DNA of 64,000 nt from Caulobacter zeae (GCF_002858925.1 NZ_PJRS01000008.1:26562-90561); one strand, 5' to 3'; positions 1-8,770 are shown, counted from the first letter of the stretch. Numbers and translations: made by a program. Notes: generated by a model from the sequence alone, not told the origin.

Positions 1-32
1 GCAACCTGGCGAAATCGGTGACGGTGGAGTAG
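1..32 (+). CDS. possible C-terminal end of a gene entering from the left
   Basis: One forward frame is open from the window edge to a TAG at 30-32 and reads NLAKSVTVE as its last residues. The stop lies 3 bases before the convergent stop of the pentapeptide gene, the spacing expected for two real convergent genes here. Nine residues cannot identify a family, and an open frame this short can arise by chance. Confidence 0.25.
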   Translation, partial: NLAKSVTVE

Positions 33-35
33 CGC

Positions 36-398
36 CTACCAGTCGGGCGTCTCGCCGTCAGCGAGACTGTAGCTGTGGAAGAAGGCGCCGGCGAACCGTG
101 CGCCTTCCATCTTCGCCCCCTTAAAGGTGGTTGCGCATAGGGCCGCATCGCGGAAATCGGCCCCCGTCAGGTCTGCGCCGGTGAAGTCGCAGGTCTTGAG
201 ATTGCAACGCATCCCGGACCTGCGGAGCGACGTCCCGCGCAGCGAAACTGCGAGGCAACAGCCCCGCATCTCGACACCGTCCAAGACGGCGCTTTCGAGG
301 GCGTCGGACCCGTCGGCGACGATGTCGAGGTTCGAGAACACTCTCTCTCCCCGCCTATACCGGGCGAGGAGTTGGCTCTCGGTGATCTGCGCATCCAT
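36..398 (-). CDS. pentapeptide-repeat protein
   Basis: A 120-residue protein. From about residue 44 to 108 it carries tandem five-residue units of the A(D/N)LXX type, for example FTGAD, LTGAD, FRDAA, FKGAK, MEGAR and FAGAF. Such units form a right-handed quadrilateral beta-helix. The first 40 residues are not repeated. There is no signal peptide or membrane segment, so it is probably cytoplasmic. Some pentapeptide proteins protect DNA gyrase (Qnr, MfpA), but this one is much shorter than Qnr, and most short members have no known role. The ATG at 396-398 is the first in frame. Function not assigned. Confidence 0.8.
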   Translation of the reverse strand: MDAQITESQLLARYRRGERVFSNLDIVADGSDALESAVLDGVEMRGCCLAVSLRGTSLRRSGMRCNLKTCDFTGADLTGADFRDAALCATTFKGAKMEGARFAGAFFHSYSLADGETPDW

Positions 399-439
399 GG
401 CGAGACAGTATCAGCGACGCCACTTCAGTCCAGACGCGC

Positions 440-1795
440 TCAGCCCGCCGCCAGTCCGGCCAGGATCGACGGTTTCACCTTCAGGCCGGTGTCGCTGAAA
501 GAGAGGTCCTCGCGACCGAAATATTCGTGCTGGCGGCCCGCGCACCAGTCGGTGGTGACGACGGTGAGGTGGGTCTTGTCGGGACGGGTGGGGCCGCTGG
601 CGTAGGCGAAGTCGCCGGTCAGCCTGTCGAACGGGAAACCGCGATCCTGGTCGGTGCGGGTGAGGATGTCGGCCAGGGTCTCCGCGTCGACCTGGGCCTT
701 CACGATCCTGCCGTCGAAGCGGACCACGGAGTCGTAGGCGTAGCGCGACAGGTCGCCGGCCGGCAGGCCCATGCCCAGGGTGGTGTGGCCCATGAAGCCG
801 ATGTCGGCGCCGGCGGCCCGGGCCATCAGCCCGGCGACATGGCGACCGGTGTCGCCCAGGGACAGGGCTTTGGGGACCTTGGCGACCACCGCCCGCTCTT
901 CCGGCGTCAGCTGGGCGGCCAGGGCTTCCTTCACCTGGCGGGCCAGGGCCTGGTCGGCCGGGCCGCGCGGGTCGACGATGACGCGGGAGATGCGAATCGG
1001 GTCGGCCTTGCGGGCGCGGTCGATCGTGGCGACCGTCAGGGGCTGGCCCCAGGCGCCGGTGTGGACGTAGCGGCTGGTCCCCTGCGCGTGCTCGACGGTC
1101 ACGTGGTTGTGGCCGCCCAGGAACAGGGTGCGCTCGGGCAGGCCGGCCAGCAGCGGCCGGTCGGCGGGCAGGCCCGCGTGGCTCATCACCACCATCATGC
1201 CGTCCTCCGGCGGCGCAGCCGGCAGGTTGGCCTGCGCCCACGCCGTCGGCGCCGGGATGGCCAGGTCAGGCCGGATGGCCTTGGGATAGGTATCGATCGA
1301 GTTGGTCGCCCAGCCGATCAGGTGGACGGGGAAGCCGAGATCGAGCGTGGCGCGCGAGCTGGCCACCGGGCGGCCGGTGCGCTTGTCGACGATGTTGCTG
1401 ATCACGGTGATGCCCAGAGCCCGGGCGCGGTCGGCAGCGGCGGCGATGTCCTCCACCAGGTCGGCGTCGTGGTTGCCGATGTTGATCACCGTCGGCGCCA
1501 GCTTGGCCACCGCCTCGAGGAACGCCCAGTCCAGCGCGCCGTCGGTGCGCTTGGCCACCACGTTGCCGGCTTCGAAGAGGTCGCCGTTCAGCAGGATCAG
1601 GCTGGGGGCGGCGTCGCGACGGACGATGCGGCGCATGGCCTCCAGCAGGGCCGGGGTGATCCCGTAGGCCGAGTGCAGGTCCGACAGCATCAGCACCTTG
1701 GCCCGGCCCGTGGCGGCGCCGGCGCTGGAACCGAACGACAGGGTCATGGCGGCCGCCGCGCCGCCCAGCACCGTGCGCCGATTGAAACCGTTCAT
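440..1795 (-). CDS. Tat-exported metallophosphoesterase / 5'-nucleotidase-like protein
   Basis: A 451-residue periplasmic phosphohydrolase of the calcineurin-like superfamily. The chosen ATG gives a twin-arginine leader (RRTVLGG at about residues 6-12) followed by a hydrophobic stretch; a further upstream in-frame start would bury this signal. Metal-binding motifs appear in order: DLH (D39, H41), NGD (D72), GNHD (107-110), then SHAG and GGHNH downstream. The C-terminal third (LGDTGRHVAGLMARAAGADIG and onward) resembles the substrate-binding domain of UshA-type 5'-nucleotidases. The likely role is to dephosphorylate a nucleotide or related phosphomonoester outside the cytoplasm. The exact substrate cannot be read from the sequence. 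It stands alone, 73 bases downstream of the reductase gene on the same strand. Confidence 0.85.
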   Translation of the reverse strand: MNGFNRRTVLGGAAAAMTLSFGSSAGAATGRAKVLMLSDLHSAYGITPALLEAMRRIVRRDAAPSLILLNGDLFEAGNVVAKRTDGALDWAFLEAVAKLAPTVINIGNHDADLVEDIAAAADRARALGITVISNIVDKRTGRPVASSRATLDLGFPVHLIGWATNSIDTYPKAIRPDLAIPAPTAWAQANLPAAPPEDGMMVVMSHAGLPADRPLLAGLPERTLFLGGHNHVTVEHAQGTSRYVHTGAWGQPLTVATIDRARKADPIRISRVIVDPRGPADQALARQVKEALAAQLTPEERAVVAKVPKALSLGDTGRHVAGLMARAAGADIGFMGHTTLGMGLPAGDLSRYAYDSVVRFDGRIVKAQVDAETLADILTRTDQDRGFPFDRLTGDFAYASGPTRPDKTHLTVVTTDWCAGRQHEYFGREDLSFSDTGLKVKPSILAGLAAG

Positions 1796-1867
1796 GCCGA
1801 GCCTCCAGAGATCGTCGGTGCCTTGCCTAGACCGCTCCAGGCGAGGCGCCAACAAGGCTTTGGATGG

Positions 1868-2866
1868 TCAGCGTTCGCTGTCGAGATGGGCCATCATCGC
1901 CGGGGCGTAGCGCTCGCCCGCCGCCGCGCCCTTGGGCACGGCCGCCTCGATGGCGGCCAGATCCTCCGCCGTCAGGACGACGTCCAGCGCCCCCAGGGCC
2001 TCGGCCAGGCGGTCGCGGCGGCGGGCGCCGACCAGGGGAACGATGTCGTCGCCGCGGGAGGCGACCCAGGCGATGGCGATCTGGGCGACGCTGACGCCCT
2101 TGCCCTCGGCCACCGCCCGCAGGGTCTCGACCAGGGCCAGGTTGCGGTCGAGGTTCTCGCCCTGGAAGCGCGGGGAATAGACCCGGAAGTCGCGGGCGCC
2201 GCGCTGGGCGTCCTTGCTCCAGTGGCCGCTGATCAGGCCGCGCGACAGCACGCCATAAGCCGTCAGGCCGATGCCCAGCTCGCGCAGGGTGGGCAGGATG
2301 GCGTCCTCGATCCCGCGCGACAGCAGCGAATATTCGATCTGCAGGTCGCAGATCGGCGCCACGGCGGCGGCGCGGCGAATGGTGTCCGCGCCGACTTCGG
2401 ACAGGCCGATGTGGCGGATGTAGCCGGCGTCGCGCAGCTCGGCCAGGGCGCCGATCGCATCCTCGATCGGCACGTCGGGATCCAGGCGCGAGGGGCGGTA
2501 GACGTCGATGTGGTCGACCCCCAGCCGGCGCAGCGAACAGGTCACGAAGTTGCGGATCGCCTTGGGCCGGCTGTCGAAGCCGAGGAAGGCGCCGTCGGGC
2601 CCGCGCAGGGCGCCGAACTTGACGCTGATCACGGCCTTGTCGCGGTCCTGGCCACGCAGGGCCTCGCCGATCAGCATCTCGTTGTGACCCATGCCGTAGA
2701 AGTCGCCGGTGTCGAGCAGGGTGACCCCGGCCTCCAGGGCGGCGTGGATGGTGGCGATGGCCTCGCTACGGTCGGCGGGGCCGTAGAGGTCGTCGGACAT
2801 GCCCATGCAGCCGAGGCCGAGGGCCGAGACGGCGGGACCGGTGTTTCCGAGCTTGAGCTTACGCAT
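1868..2866 (-). CDS. aldo/keto reductase
   Basis: A 332-residue NADPH-dependent aldo/keto reductase with a TIM-barrel fold. It starts MRKLKLGNTG and has D52, Y57 (DTGDFYG) and K83 (VISVKFG) of the catalytic tetrad. Where members of this branch usually read YYQHRVDP, this protein reads VYRPSRLDP (about 122-130), so the catalytic His position is Ser126. The cofactor end (GVSVAQIAIAWVASRG) is intact. A LysR regulator starts 123 bases away on the opposite strand, the classic layout for a LysR protein controlling its divergent neighbour. A weak purine-rich ribosome site (ggaga) precedes the ATG. The substrate is unknown. Confidence 0.9.
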   Translation of the reverse strand: MRKLKLGNTGPAVSALGLGCMGMSDDLYGPADRSEAIATIHAALEAGVTLLDTGDFYGMGHNEMLIGEALRGQDRDKAVISVKFGALRGPDGAFLGFDSRPKAIRNFVTCSLRRLGVDHIDVYRPSRLDPDVPIEDAIGALAELRDAGYIRHIGLSEVGADTIRRAAAVAPICDLQIEYSLLSRGIEDAILPTLRELGIGLTAYGVLSRGLISGHWSKDAQRGARDFRVYSPRFQGENLDRNLALVETLRAVAEGKGVSVAQIAIAWVASRGDDIVPLVGARRRDRLAEALGALDVVLTAEDLAAIEAAVPKGAAAGERYAPAMMAHLDSER

Positions 2867-2989
2867 GGGCGATCTCCTTGGAGACGCGGCGTGGGGAGCG
2901 CCGCGGGTGTTGGACAAGCCGACTATGACCCGGCGCGACCTGTGCGATAATCCGACCGACGGCGCACGAGCCGTTTGGAATTTCGCACA

Positions 2990-3889
2990 ATGGCCGGCCC
3001 CGTCCTCGCCGATCTCGACGCCTTCGCCGCCGTGGCCCGGGCCCGCAGCTTTCGCGGCGCGGCGGTGGTGCGTGGCGTGTCGCCCTCGTCGCTGAGCGAG
3101 GCGGTGCGGCGTCTGGAGACGGCGCTGGGCGTGCGGCTGCTCAACCGCACCACCCGCAGCGTCACCCCCACCGAGGCGGGCGAACGGCTGCTGGAACGCC
3201 TGGCGCCGGCCCTGGCCGACGTGGCCGGGGCGCTGGACGCGGTGAACCAGTTCCGCGACAGCCCGACCGGAACCTTGAAGCTGAACGTGCCCATCGTGGT
3301 GGCGCGCCTGGTCCTGCCCGACATCGTCGGCCCGTTCCTGAAGGCCAATCCCGGGATCACCCTGGAGATCACCGCCGAGGACGATTTCGTCGACGTGCTG
3401 GCGGCCGGGGCCGACGCCGGGGTGCGCTATGGCGAGCGGCTGGAGAAGGACATGATCGCCGTGCCGCTGTCGGGTCCGCAGCGCTACCAGGCGGCCGCCT
3501 CGCCCGACTTCCTGGCGCGGCACGGCACGCCGCGCCATCCGCGCGACCTGTTGTCGCTGCCCTGCATCCGCCACCGGTTCTCGAGCGGCGCGATCATCGT
3601 CATGGAATTCGAGAAGGACGGCGAGATCGTGCGCATCGCCCCCGACGGCCCCCTGATCTCCTCGTCGATGGAGCTGGAGTTGCGGGCCGCCGAGGAGGGC
3701 CTGGGCGTGATCGCCAGTTTCGAGGGCTTCCTTGCGGCGTCGGTGGCCGCGGGCCGCCTCGTGCCGATCCTGGAGGACTGGAACCCGCCCTTCGAGGGCC
3801 CCTTCCTCTACTATCCCAGCCGCCGCCACATGCCCGCGCCGCTGCGGGCCTTCATCGACTTCATCCGCGCCCGGCGGCAGGAAACCTGA
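2990..3889 (+). CDS. LysR-family transcriptional regulator
   Basis: A 299-residue LysR-type regulator. Residues 1-60 hold the winged helix-turn-helix (LDAFAAVARARSFRGAA, then SSLSEAVRRLETALGVRLL and NRTTRSVTPTEAG). The rest is the periplasmic-binding-protein-like effector domain. The ATG at 2990 puts LADLDAFAAV near the N-terminus as in the family; a TTG 15 bases upstream is also possible. It is divergent from the aldo/keto reductase and probably regulates it and itself, which is inference from layout. The effector is unknown. Confidence 0.9.
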   Translation: MAGPVLADLDAFAAVARARSFRGAAVVRGVSPSSLSEAVRRLETALGVRLLNRTTRSVTPTEAGERLLERLAPALADVAGALDAVNQFRDSPTGTLKLNVPIVVARLVLPDIVGPFLKANPGITLEITAEDDFVDVLAAGADAGVRYGERLEKDMIAVPLSGPQRYQAAASPDFLARHGTPRHPRDLLSLPCIRHRFSSGAIIVMEFEKDGEIVRIAPDGPLISSSMELELRAAEEGLGVIASFEGFLAASVAAGRLVPILEDWNPPFEGPFLYYPSRRHMPAPLRAFIDFIRARRQET

Positions 3890-3981
3890 ACCTTCCCCGG
3901 AAATCTCAATTTTCGGCGCGTTTGCCGCCTGTTCACCGTCGCCTGCCATGCTCGGCGCGAAAGAACGAGGGGCCACCGCCG

Positions 3982-5850
3982 ATGATCGTCCGCAGCCGCA
4001 CCGCCGCCCGCCTGGGCGGGGCGCTCGTCCGCGCCGCTGCCCGCCTGCGCGGGTTCCGGTCCGACCGGCGCGGCGCCCTCGCCGTCTGGGTGGCCCTGGG
4101 CCTGATCCCGCTCTGCCTGCTGGTGTTTGGCGTCTTCGACCTGAGCCGCATGAGCGTCGAGCGCCGGCGCCTGCAGGACTCCCTGGACGCGGCCACCCTG
4201 ATCGCGGCCCGCTCGACCGCCACCGACACCGCCACGCTCACCACCCTGGGCAAGGCCGCCCTGACGGCCGAGCTGGGCCAGGCCGCGACCACCGCCAGCT
4301 TCGTCGGCTCGACCAACGGCAAGCAGGTGACCGGCTCCGCCAGCTACACCTTCGACCCGATCATCCTGGGCCTGATCGGCAAGGACAAGCTGACGGTCGG
4401 CGCCCAGTCGGTGGTGGTGCGCGCCGCCAACAACCTCGAGATCGCCCTGGTGCTCGACATCACCGGCTCGATGGCCGGCACGCGCATCAGCGACCTGAGG
4501 ACGGCCGCCACCGACCTGGTGGACATCGTCGTGCAGGACATCCAGGAGCCCTACTATTCCAAGGTCGCCATCGTGCCCTACTCGATGGGCGTCAATGTCG
4601 ACACCTATGCCGACGCCGTGCGCGGCGCGATCCCGAGCTCGGCCCTGGCCACAGCGGCCTGGAACACCGGCGTGACCAAGACGGTGTCGAGCTTCACCGG
4701 CAACACGACCTCGCCCGTGGTCACCACCTCGACCGCGCACGGCCTGGCGGTCAACGACTACGCCATGGTGTTCGGCTCCAACCAGAGCAGCATGAACGGC
4801 AAGGTGCTGAAGGTGACCGCGGTCGGCTCGACCACCAAGTTCACCGGCGCCAACCAGTCGGGCACGTCGGTCACCGCCGGCTCCAGCGGCTCGGTCTACA
4901 AGTGCCTGAATTCCAGCTGCACCTTCGTCTTCACCAGCAAGGCCAGCCATGTCTTCCAGACCGGCGACCAGCTGAAGCTGACCGGGATCACGGGCCTGAC
5001 GACGCTGAACAGCGCCACCCCCACCATCACGGCGGTCTCGGGCCTGGCCATGACCAGCAACCTGTCGCCCACGGCCAGCACGAACTATGTCACCACCACC
5101 GCCGGCGCCAACGGCACGGCGACCTGCCAGAGCACCTCGCGCAGCGACATCAGCTGCGCCAACCTGAACTTCACCAACGCCAGCAGCAGCGCCAAGACCC
5201 TGGCGATCAGCACCTGCGTCACCGAGCGCACCGGGACCTACGCCTATACCGACGACGCCCCGACCACCGCCCTGGTCGGCCGCAACTACCCGGCCTCGAG
5301 CAACCCCTGCCCGGCGCCGAAGATCACCCCGCTGACCTCCGACCGCACGGTGCTCAAGAACCAGATCTCGGCGCTGGACGACGGCGGCTCGACCGCCGGC
5401 CAGATCGGCCTGGCCTGGGGCTGGTACATGGTGTCGCCGAACTTCGCCTACCTGTGGCCCAGCAACAGCCAGAAGCCGGCCGCCTATGGCGCGGCCGAGA
5501 CCATGAAGATCGTCGTGATGATGACCGACGGCGCCTTCAACACCCCCTATTGCAAGGGCGTGATCGCCGCCAACGCCGGCTCGGGCTCGGGCTCGGCCTC
5601 CGACCACATCAACTGCAACGCCACCAACGGCGACGCCACGGCACAGGCCAAGGAGCTGTGCACCAAGATCAAGGCCAAGAACGTCATCATCTTCACGGTC
5701 GGCTTCGACGTCGACTCCACCGCCAAGTCGATGCTGACGACCTGCGCCACCAAGACCAGCCAGGCCTATTTCCCGGCCACCGGCGGCGAGCTGAAAACGG
5801 CCTTCAAGTCGATCGCCCAGGAGATCTCGGCCCTGCGCATCGCCAAGTAG
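3982..5850 (+). CDS. TadG-like pilus-assembly protein with von Willebrand A domain and large insert
   Basis: A 622-residue protein. Residues 24-57 (FRSDRRGALAVWVALGLIP and the following hydrophobic run ending FDLSRM) match the N-terminal TadE/TadG membrane anchor. A von Willebrand A domain begins around residue 150 with a MIDAS motif DITGSM (about 159-164) and resumes near the C-terminus with VVMMTDGAFNT and IFTVGFDVD. Between them, at about residues 233-450, lies a Thr/Ser/Asn-rich insert with several cysteines (KCLNSSC, CQSTSRSDISC, NPCPAP). It includes two segments shaped like small beta-modules: TAHGLAVNDYAMVF and SHVFQTGDQLKLTGITG. The protein should face the periplasm or surface and may contribute to Flp/Tad pilus assembly or adhesion. 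No other tad genes are in the window. The ATG at 3982 avoids a longer TTG start. Confidence 0.8.
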   Translation: MIVRSRTAARLGGALVRAAARLRGFRSDRRGALAVWVALGLIPLCLLVFGVFDLSRMSVERRRLQDSLDAATLIAARSTATDTATLTTLGKAALTAELGQAATTASFVGSTNGKQVTGSASYTFDPIILGLIGKDKLTVGAQSVVVRAANNLEIALVLDITGSMAGTRISDLRTAATDLVDIVVQDIQEPYYSKVAIVPYSMGVNVDTYADAVRGAIPSSALATAAWNTGVTKTVSSFTGNTTSPVVTTSTAHGLAVNDYAMVFGSNQSSMNGKVLKVTAVGSTTKFTGANQSGTSVTAGSSGSVYKCLNSSCTFVFTSKASHVFQTGDQLKLTGITGLTTLNSATPTITAVSGLAMTSNLSPTASTNYVTTTAGANGTATCQSTSRSDISCANLNFTNASSSAKTLAISTCVTERTGTYAYTDDAPTTALVGRNYPASSNPCPAPKITPLTSDRTVLKNQISALDDGGSTAGQIGLAWGWYMVSPNFAYLWPSNSQKPAAYGAAETMKIVVMMTDGAFNTPYCKGVIAANAGSGSGSASDHINCNATNGDATAQAKELCTKIKAKNVIIFTVGFDVDSTAKSMLTTCATKTSQAYFPATGGELKTAFKSIAQEISALRIAK

Positions 5851-5874
5851 CGACGCTGCGAGACCAGCATGAAA

Positions 5875-5902
5875 AAGGCCCCGTCCGCGAGGACGGGGCC
5901 TT
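5875..5902. terminator. bidirectional hairpin terminator between convergent genes
   Basis: A 12-bp perfect stem (AAGGCCCCGTCC / GGACGGGGCCTT) with the 4-base loop GCGA sits between the convergent stops at 5850 and 5930. It has A residues before and a TTCGTCGTTTT stretch after it, so it can serve the TadG-like gene on the plus strand and the oxygenase gene on the minus strand. Confidence 0.85.
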
Positions 5903-5929
5903 CGTCGTTTTCAGGAGCAGCGGGCCGGA

Positions 5930-6865
5930 TCAGGCCAGCTTGATCTCGCGCAGGCGCTGCTGGAGGAACTCGTCGGCGGTGATCGATTCCGGATAGCGGT
6001 CCGGGTTCTCGTCGGTCACGCAGTTGGGCAGGGTCTTGATCTCGTAGTCCGACGCGAAGTGCAGGAAGAACGGCGTCGAGTAGCGCGGCAGGTGGCGGCG
6101 CTCGGCCGGCGGGTTCTGCACGCGGTGGATGGTCGAGGGCAGGACGTGGTTGGTCAGGCGCTCGAGCATGTCGCCGATGTTGATGACGATACAGCCCGGG
6201 GGCGGGTTGATCGGCAGCCACTCGCCGTTGCGGTCGAGCAGCTCGAGACCACCCTCCTCGGCGCCGAGCAGAAGCGTGATGGTGTTGATGTCGCCGTGGG
6301 CGCCGGCGCGCACGCCGGTGGCGTCCTGCGGGATCGGCGGATAGTGCAGCAGGCGCAGCACGCTGTTGCCGTTCTCGACGGTCGGCTTGAAGAACTCGCG
6401 GTCGAGCTTCAGGTAGGTGGCGATCGCCTCCAGCACCTTGCCGCCCATGCTGTCGAGCGCGTTGTAGAGCCAGCTGACGTCGTGCTTGAAGGCCGGGATC
6501 TCGGCCGGCCAGACGTTGTCGGCCATGGTGGCGCGGAAGCGGTGGCCGGGCGGCAGGTCGCGGCCCATGTGCCAGAATTCCTTCAGGTCGTAGTGCGTGG
6601 CGCCCTTGGCGGTTTCGACGCCGAACGGGATGTAGCCGCGCGCGCCGCCCTTGACCCCGGCGTACTGCTTCTTGGTCTCGACCGGCAGGGCGAAGAAGGC
6701 CTTGGTGTCGGAAATGGCCGCATCGATACGGTCCTGCGGCAGGTCGTACTCCGACAGGACAGCAAAGCCATAGCGCTCGAACGAGGCGCCCAGCTCCTGG
6801 GCGAAGCGCGGGAAGTCCTTGCTGTAGAGGGTGAACGAGATGGGCTCGATGGCGGATGCGGACAC
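5930..6865 (-). CDS. 2-oxoglutarate/Fe(II) oxygenase, isopenicillin N synthase family
   Basis: A 311-residue non-haem iron oxygenase. The iron ligands are visible as H190 and D192 (AHGDINTITLL) and H247 (STIHRVQNP). The 2-oxoglutarate-binding pair is R261 and S263 (PRYSTPFF). The N-terminal region (FTLYSKDFPRFAQELG) matches the DIOX_N part of the family. I chose a GTG start at 6863-6865 because GAAGG lies 6 bases upstream; a TTG at 6910 would add 15 residues with no clear ribosome site. It stands alone. The substrate cannot be predicted: the family covers amino-acid, gibberellin-like and purine oxidations. Confidence 0.88.
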   Translation of the reverse strand: MSASAIEPISFTLYSKDFPRFAQELGASFERYGFAVLSEYDLPQDRIDAAISDTKAFFALPVETKKQYAGVKGGARGYIPFGVETAKGATHYDLKEFWHMGRDLPPGHRFRATMADNVWPAEIPAFKHDVSWLYNALDSMGGKVLEAIATYLKLDREFFKPTVENGNSVLRLLHYPPIPQDATGVRAGAHGDINTITLLLGAEEGGLELLDRNGEWLPINPPPGCIVINIGDMLERLTNHVLPSTIHRVQNPPAERRHLPRYSTPFFLHFASDYEIKTLPNCVTDENPDRYPESITADEFLQQRLREIKLA

Positions 6866-6957
6866 GTTTGGCCTTCGCGGGATTAGTAAGACGGGCCTTA
6901 CTACACCCAACAGGCGGCGGAACGAAGGCCGTTCATCCCCCGCTCATCCGGATTGTC

Positions 6958-6983
6958 GGAACTTGACTATAAACGGGCGCGTT
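6958..6983 (+). promoter_or_regulatory. EcfG/SigT-type general-stress promoter
   Basis: GGAAC at 6958-6962, a 17-base spacer, then CGTT at 6980-6983. This matches the alphaproteobacterial EcfG (SigT in Caulobacter) consensus GGAAC-N16-17-CGTT. It lies about 48 bases before the ATG of the OmpA-family lipoprotein and points toward it. Confidence 0.6.
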
Positions 6984-7031
6984 TGCCCGGCTTGAGTTTA
7001 CCTTGGGCATGCACAACGACAGGACCTGGCC

Positions 7032-7724
7032 ATGACGACCAAGAAGACCGCGTTCCGCGCCGCCGCCTTCGGCGCCCTGCTGATCGGCGCCGGCGCGATG
7101 ACGGCCTGCACCACCACCGACCCGTACACCGGCATGCCGGTGCGCAACAACACCGGCACCGGCGCCTTGGCCGGCGCAGCCGGCGGCGCCCTGCTGGGCT
7201 ACCTGACCAACACCAACAAGGGCGAGCAGGGCCGCAAGAACGCCCTGATCGGCGCCGGCATCGGCGCCCTGGCCGGCGGCGCGGTCGGCAACTACATGGA
7301 CCGCCAGCAGGCCGACTTCCGCCGCAGCCTGGAAGGCTCGGGCGTGATGATCCGCCGCAACGGCGACCAGATCGTGCTGGTCATGCCCAGCGACGTGACC
7401 TTCGCCGTCGACAAGTCGGACGTGCAGCCGCAGTTCACCCGCGTGCTCGACGACGTCGCGCGCACCCTGAACGCCTATCCCCAGACCACCATCGACGTGG
7501 TGGGCCACGCCGACAGCACCGGTCCGGACGACTACAACCAGGCCCTGTCGGAGCGCCGCGCCGGCTCGGTGGCGGGCTATTTGACCGGCCCCGGCCGCGT
7601 GCTGCCCGACCGCGTGTTCGTGGCCGGCCAGGGCGAGCGCCAGCCGATCGCCTCCAACGACACCGCCGAGGGCCGCGCCCAGAACCGCCGGGTCGAGATC
7701 ATCCTGCGCCCGCTGACCCAGTAA
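7032..7724 (+). CDS. OmpA-family lipoprotein with glycine-zipper domain (YiaD-like)
   Basis: A 230-residue outer-membrane-associated protein. The signal peptide ends in a lipobox-like GAMTAC with Cys26 as the likely lipidated residue. Residues about 39-90 form a glycine-zipper segment ([17 protein letters not shown] and [20 protein letters not shown]). Residues about 115-225 are a peptidoglycan-binding OmpA domain with the pattern [16 protein letters not shown] and the ending [10 protein letters not shown]. The architecture matches E. coli YiaD and PAL-like envelope proteins that tie the outer membrane to the wall. AGGA precedes the ATG at 10 bases. An EcfG-type promoter upstream suggests stress induction, and a strong terminator follows. 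Confidence 0.92.
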   Translation: MTTKKTAFRAAAFGALLIGAGAMTACTTTDPYTGMPVRNNTGTGALAGAAGGALLGYLTNTNKGEQGRKNALIGAGIGALAGGAVGNYMDRQQADFRRSLEGSGVMIRRNGDQIVLVMPSDVTFAVDKSDVQPQFTRVLDDVARTLNAYPQTTIDVVGHADSTGPDDYNQALSERRAGSVAGYLTGPGRVLPDRVFVAGQGERQPIASNDTAEGRAQNRRVEIILRPLTQ

Positions 7725-7751
7725 GCGGCGCGAGATATCGCCTTCAAAGCG

Positions 7752-7789
7752 GGCGGGGCGGCTTGACCAGCCGCTCCGCCTTTCGTTTT
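7752..7789 (+). terminator. intrinsic terminator of the OmpA-family gene
   Basis: A 12-bp stem (7752-7763 with 7769-7780, one G-T wobble) with loop TGACC is followed directly by TTTCGTTTT. It lies 28 bases after the stop at 7724 and just before the next start codon. Confidence 0.85.
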
Positions 7790-7798
7790 ACAGGGCCC

Positions 7799-8305
7799 AT
7801 GAAGACCCGCGCCGACCTCATCGCCTTCTTCGACGCCCACGATGTCGACCACGCCACCCTCGACCATCCGCCGGTGTTCCGCGTCGAGGAAGGGCTGGAG
7901 ATCAAGAAGGCCCTGCCCGGCGGCCACACCAAGAACCTGTTCCTCAAGGACGCCAAGGGCCAGCTGTGGCTGATCTCGGCGCTCGGCGAGACGGCGATCG
8001 ACCTGAAGAAGCTGCATCACGTGATCGGCTCGGGCCGGCTGTCGTTCGGCCCCGAGGCGATGATGGTCGAGACGCTGGGCGTCACGCCCGGCTCAGTCAC
8101 CGCCTTCGGCCTGATCAACGACGAAAACCGCAGGATCCGCTTCGTGCTCGACAAGGCCCTGGCGCAGGCCGATCCGGTGAACTTCCACCCGCTGAAGAAC
8201 GACGCCACCACCGCCGTCAGCCAGGCGGGCTTCCGCCGGTTCCTGGCCGCCCTGGGCGTCGAGCCGATGATCGTCGACTTCGAGGCGATGGCCGTCGTCG
8301 GCTAA
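7799..8305 (+). CDS. proX: ProXp-ala: Ala-tRNA(Pro) deacylase, YbaK/ProX family
   Basis: A 168-residue trans-editing enzyme that removes alanine wrongly attached to tRNA-Pro by prolyl-tRNA synthetase. The conserved catalytic lysine is K45 ([10 protein letters not shown]), and the substrate-binding GXXXP-type loop appears as [15 protein letters not shown]. Length and lack of any fused synthetase domain match the free-standing ProXp-ala characterised from Caulobacter crescentus. The gene begins just beyond a terminator, with AGGG 3-6 bases before the ATG. The family assignment is firm; the exact substrate follows from known relatives. Related YbaK and ProXp-x proteins edit other misacylated tRNAs. 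Confidence 0.88.
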   Translation: MKTRADLIAFFDAHDVDHATLDHPPVFRVEEGLEIKKALPGGHTKNLFLKDAKGQLWLISALGETAIDLKKLHHVIGSGRLSFGPEAMMVETLGVTPGSVTAFGLINDENRRIRFVLDKALAQADPVNFHPLKNDATTAVSQAGFRRFLAALGVEPMIVDFEAMAVVG

Positions 8306-8317
8306 GGCCCTCTTTTT

Positions 8318-8770
8318 CTAGCGCTGGGGCCCGACCCGGAACCGCAGGCACGCCCCGCGAGCCCGGACCGTCGGCTCGCCGGTGCAGTCGACGTCCACGG
8401 TCGCCGGACGCAGCGCCGTCAGCTTGCGGCCCGCCGGCGCCGCCAGGCAGTCGGTCAGGGTCTTGGCCATCTTTTCCAGCTCCACCGTGTGCGTCGCCTG
8501 GGCGTAGCCCTCCCACAGGAGCGTGCGCGCCTCGTCGGGCGTCGAGGGCGAGCCGGCCAGGACCGCGTACATGTAGGCCTGGCCGTCGGCCTCGTCGGCG
8601 GGCCAGAAGAACACCGCCTCGTGGCTGTCGGCCGCAGGGGTGGAGCCGATGAAGGCGTAGAGGGGCTCGCACGCTGCCGGCTTCTCCGCCGCCGACGCCT
8701 GCCCGGCTAGGCAGGACGCCGCCGCCCCGAGCAGGCTCAAGGACAGACGGAGCGGAAGACGACGGGCCAT
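8318..8770 (-). CDS. secreted hypothetical protein
   Basis: A 150-residue protein with a Sec-type signal peptide (MARRLPLRLSLSLLGAAAS, cleavage probably after ASA near residue 27). The mature part has four cysteines (CEPLY, TDCLAAP, VDCTGEP, GACLRF), consistent with two periplasmic disulphides. It has no recognised domain. Its start faces cnoX, 150 bases away on the other strand, and its stop converges with proX. Family not recognised. Confidence 0.7.
   Translation of the reverse strand: MARRLPLRLSLSLLGAAASCLAGQASAAEKPAACEPLYAFIGSTPAADSHEAVFFWPADEADGQAYMYAVLAGSPSTPDEARTLLWEGYAQATHTVELEKMAKTLTDCLAAPAGRKLTALRPATVDVDCTGEPTVRARGACLRFRVGPQR

Noticed and set aside
527..2950. Very long open frame on the plus strand over the metallophosphatase and reductase genes
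   Set aside because: It is a shadow of high-GC third-codon bias on the opposite strand. The minus-strand frames carry clear family motifs and this one has none.
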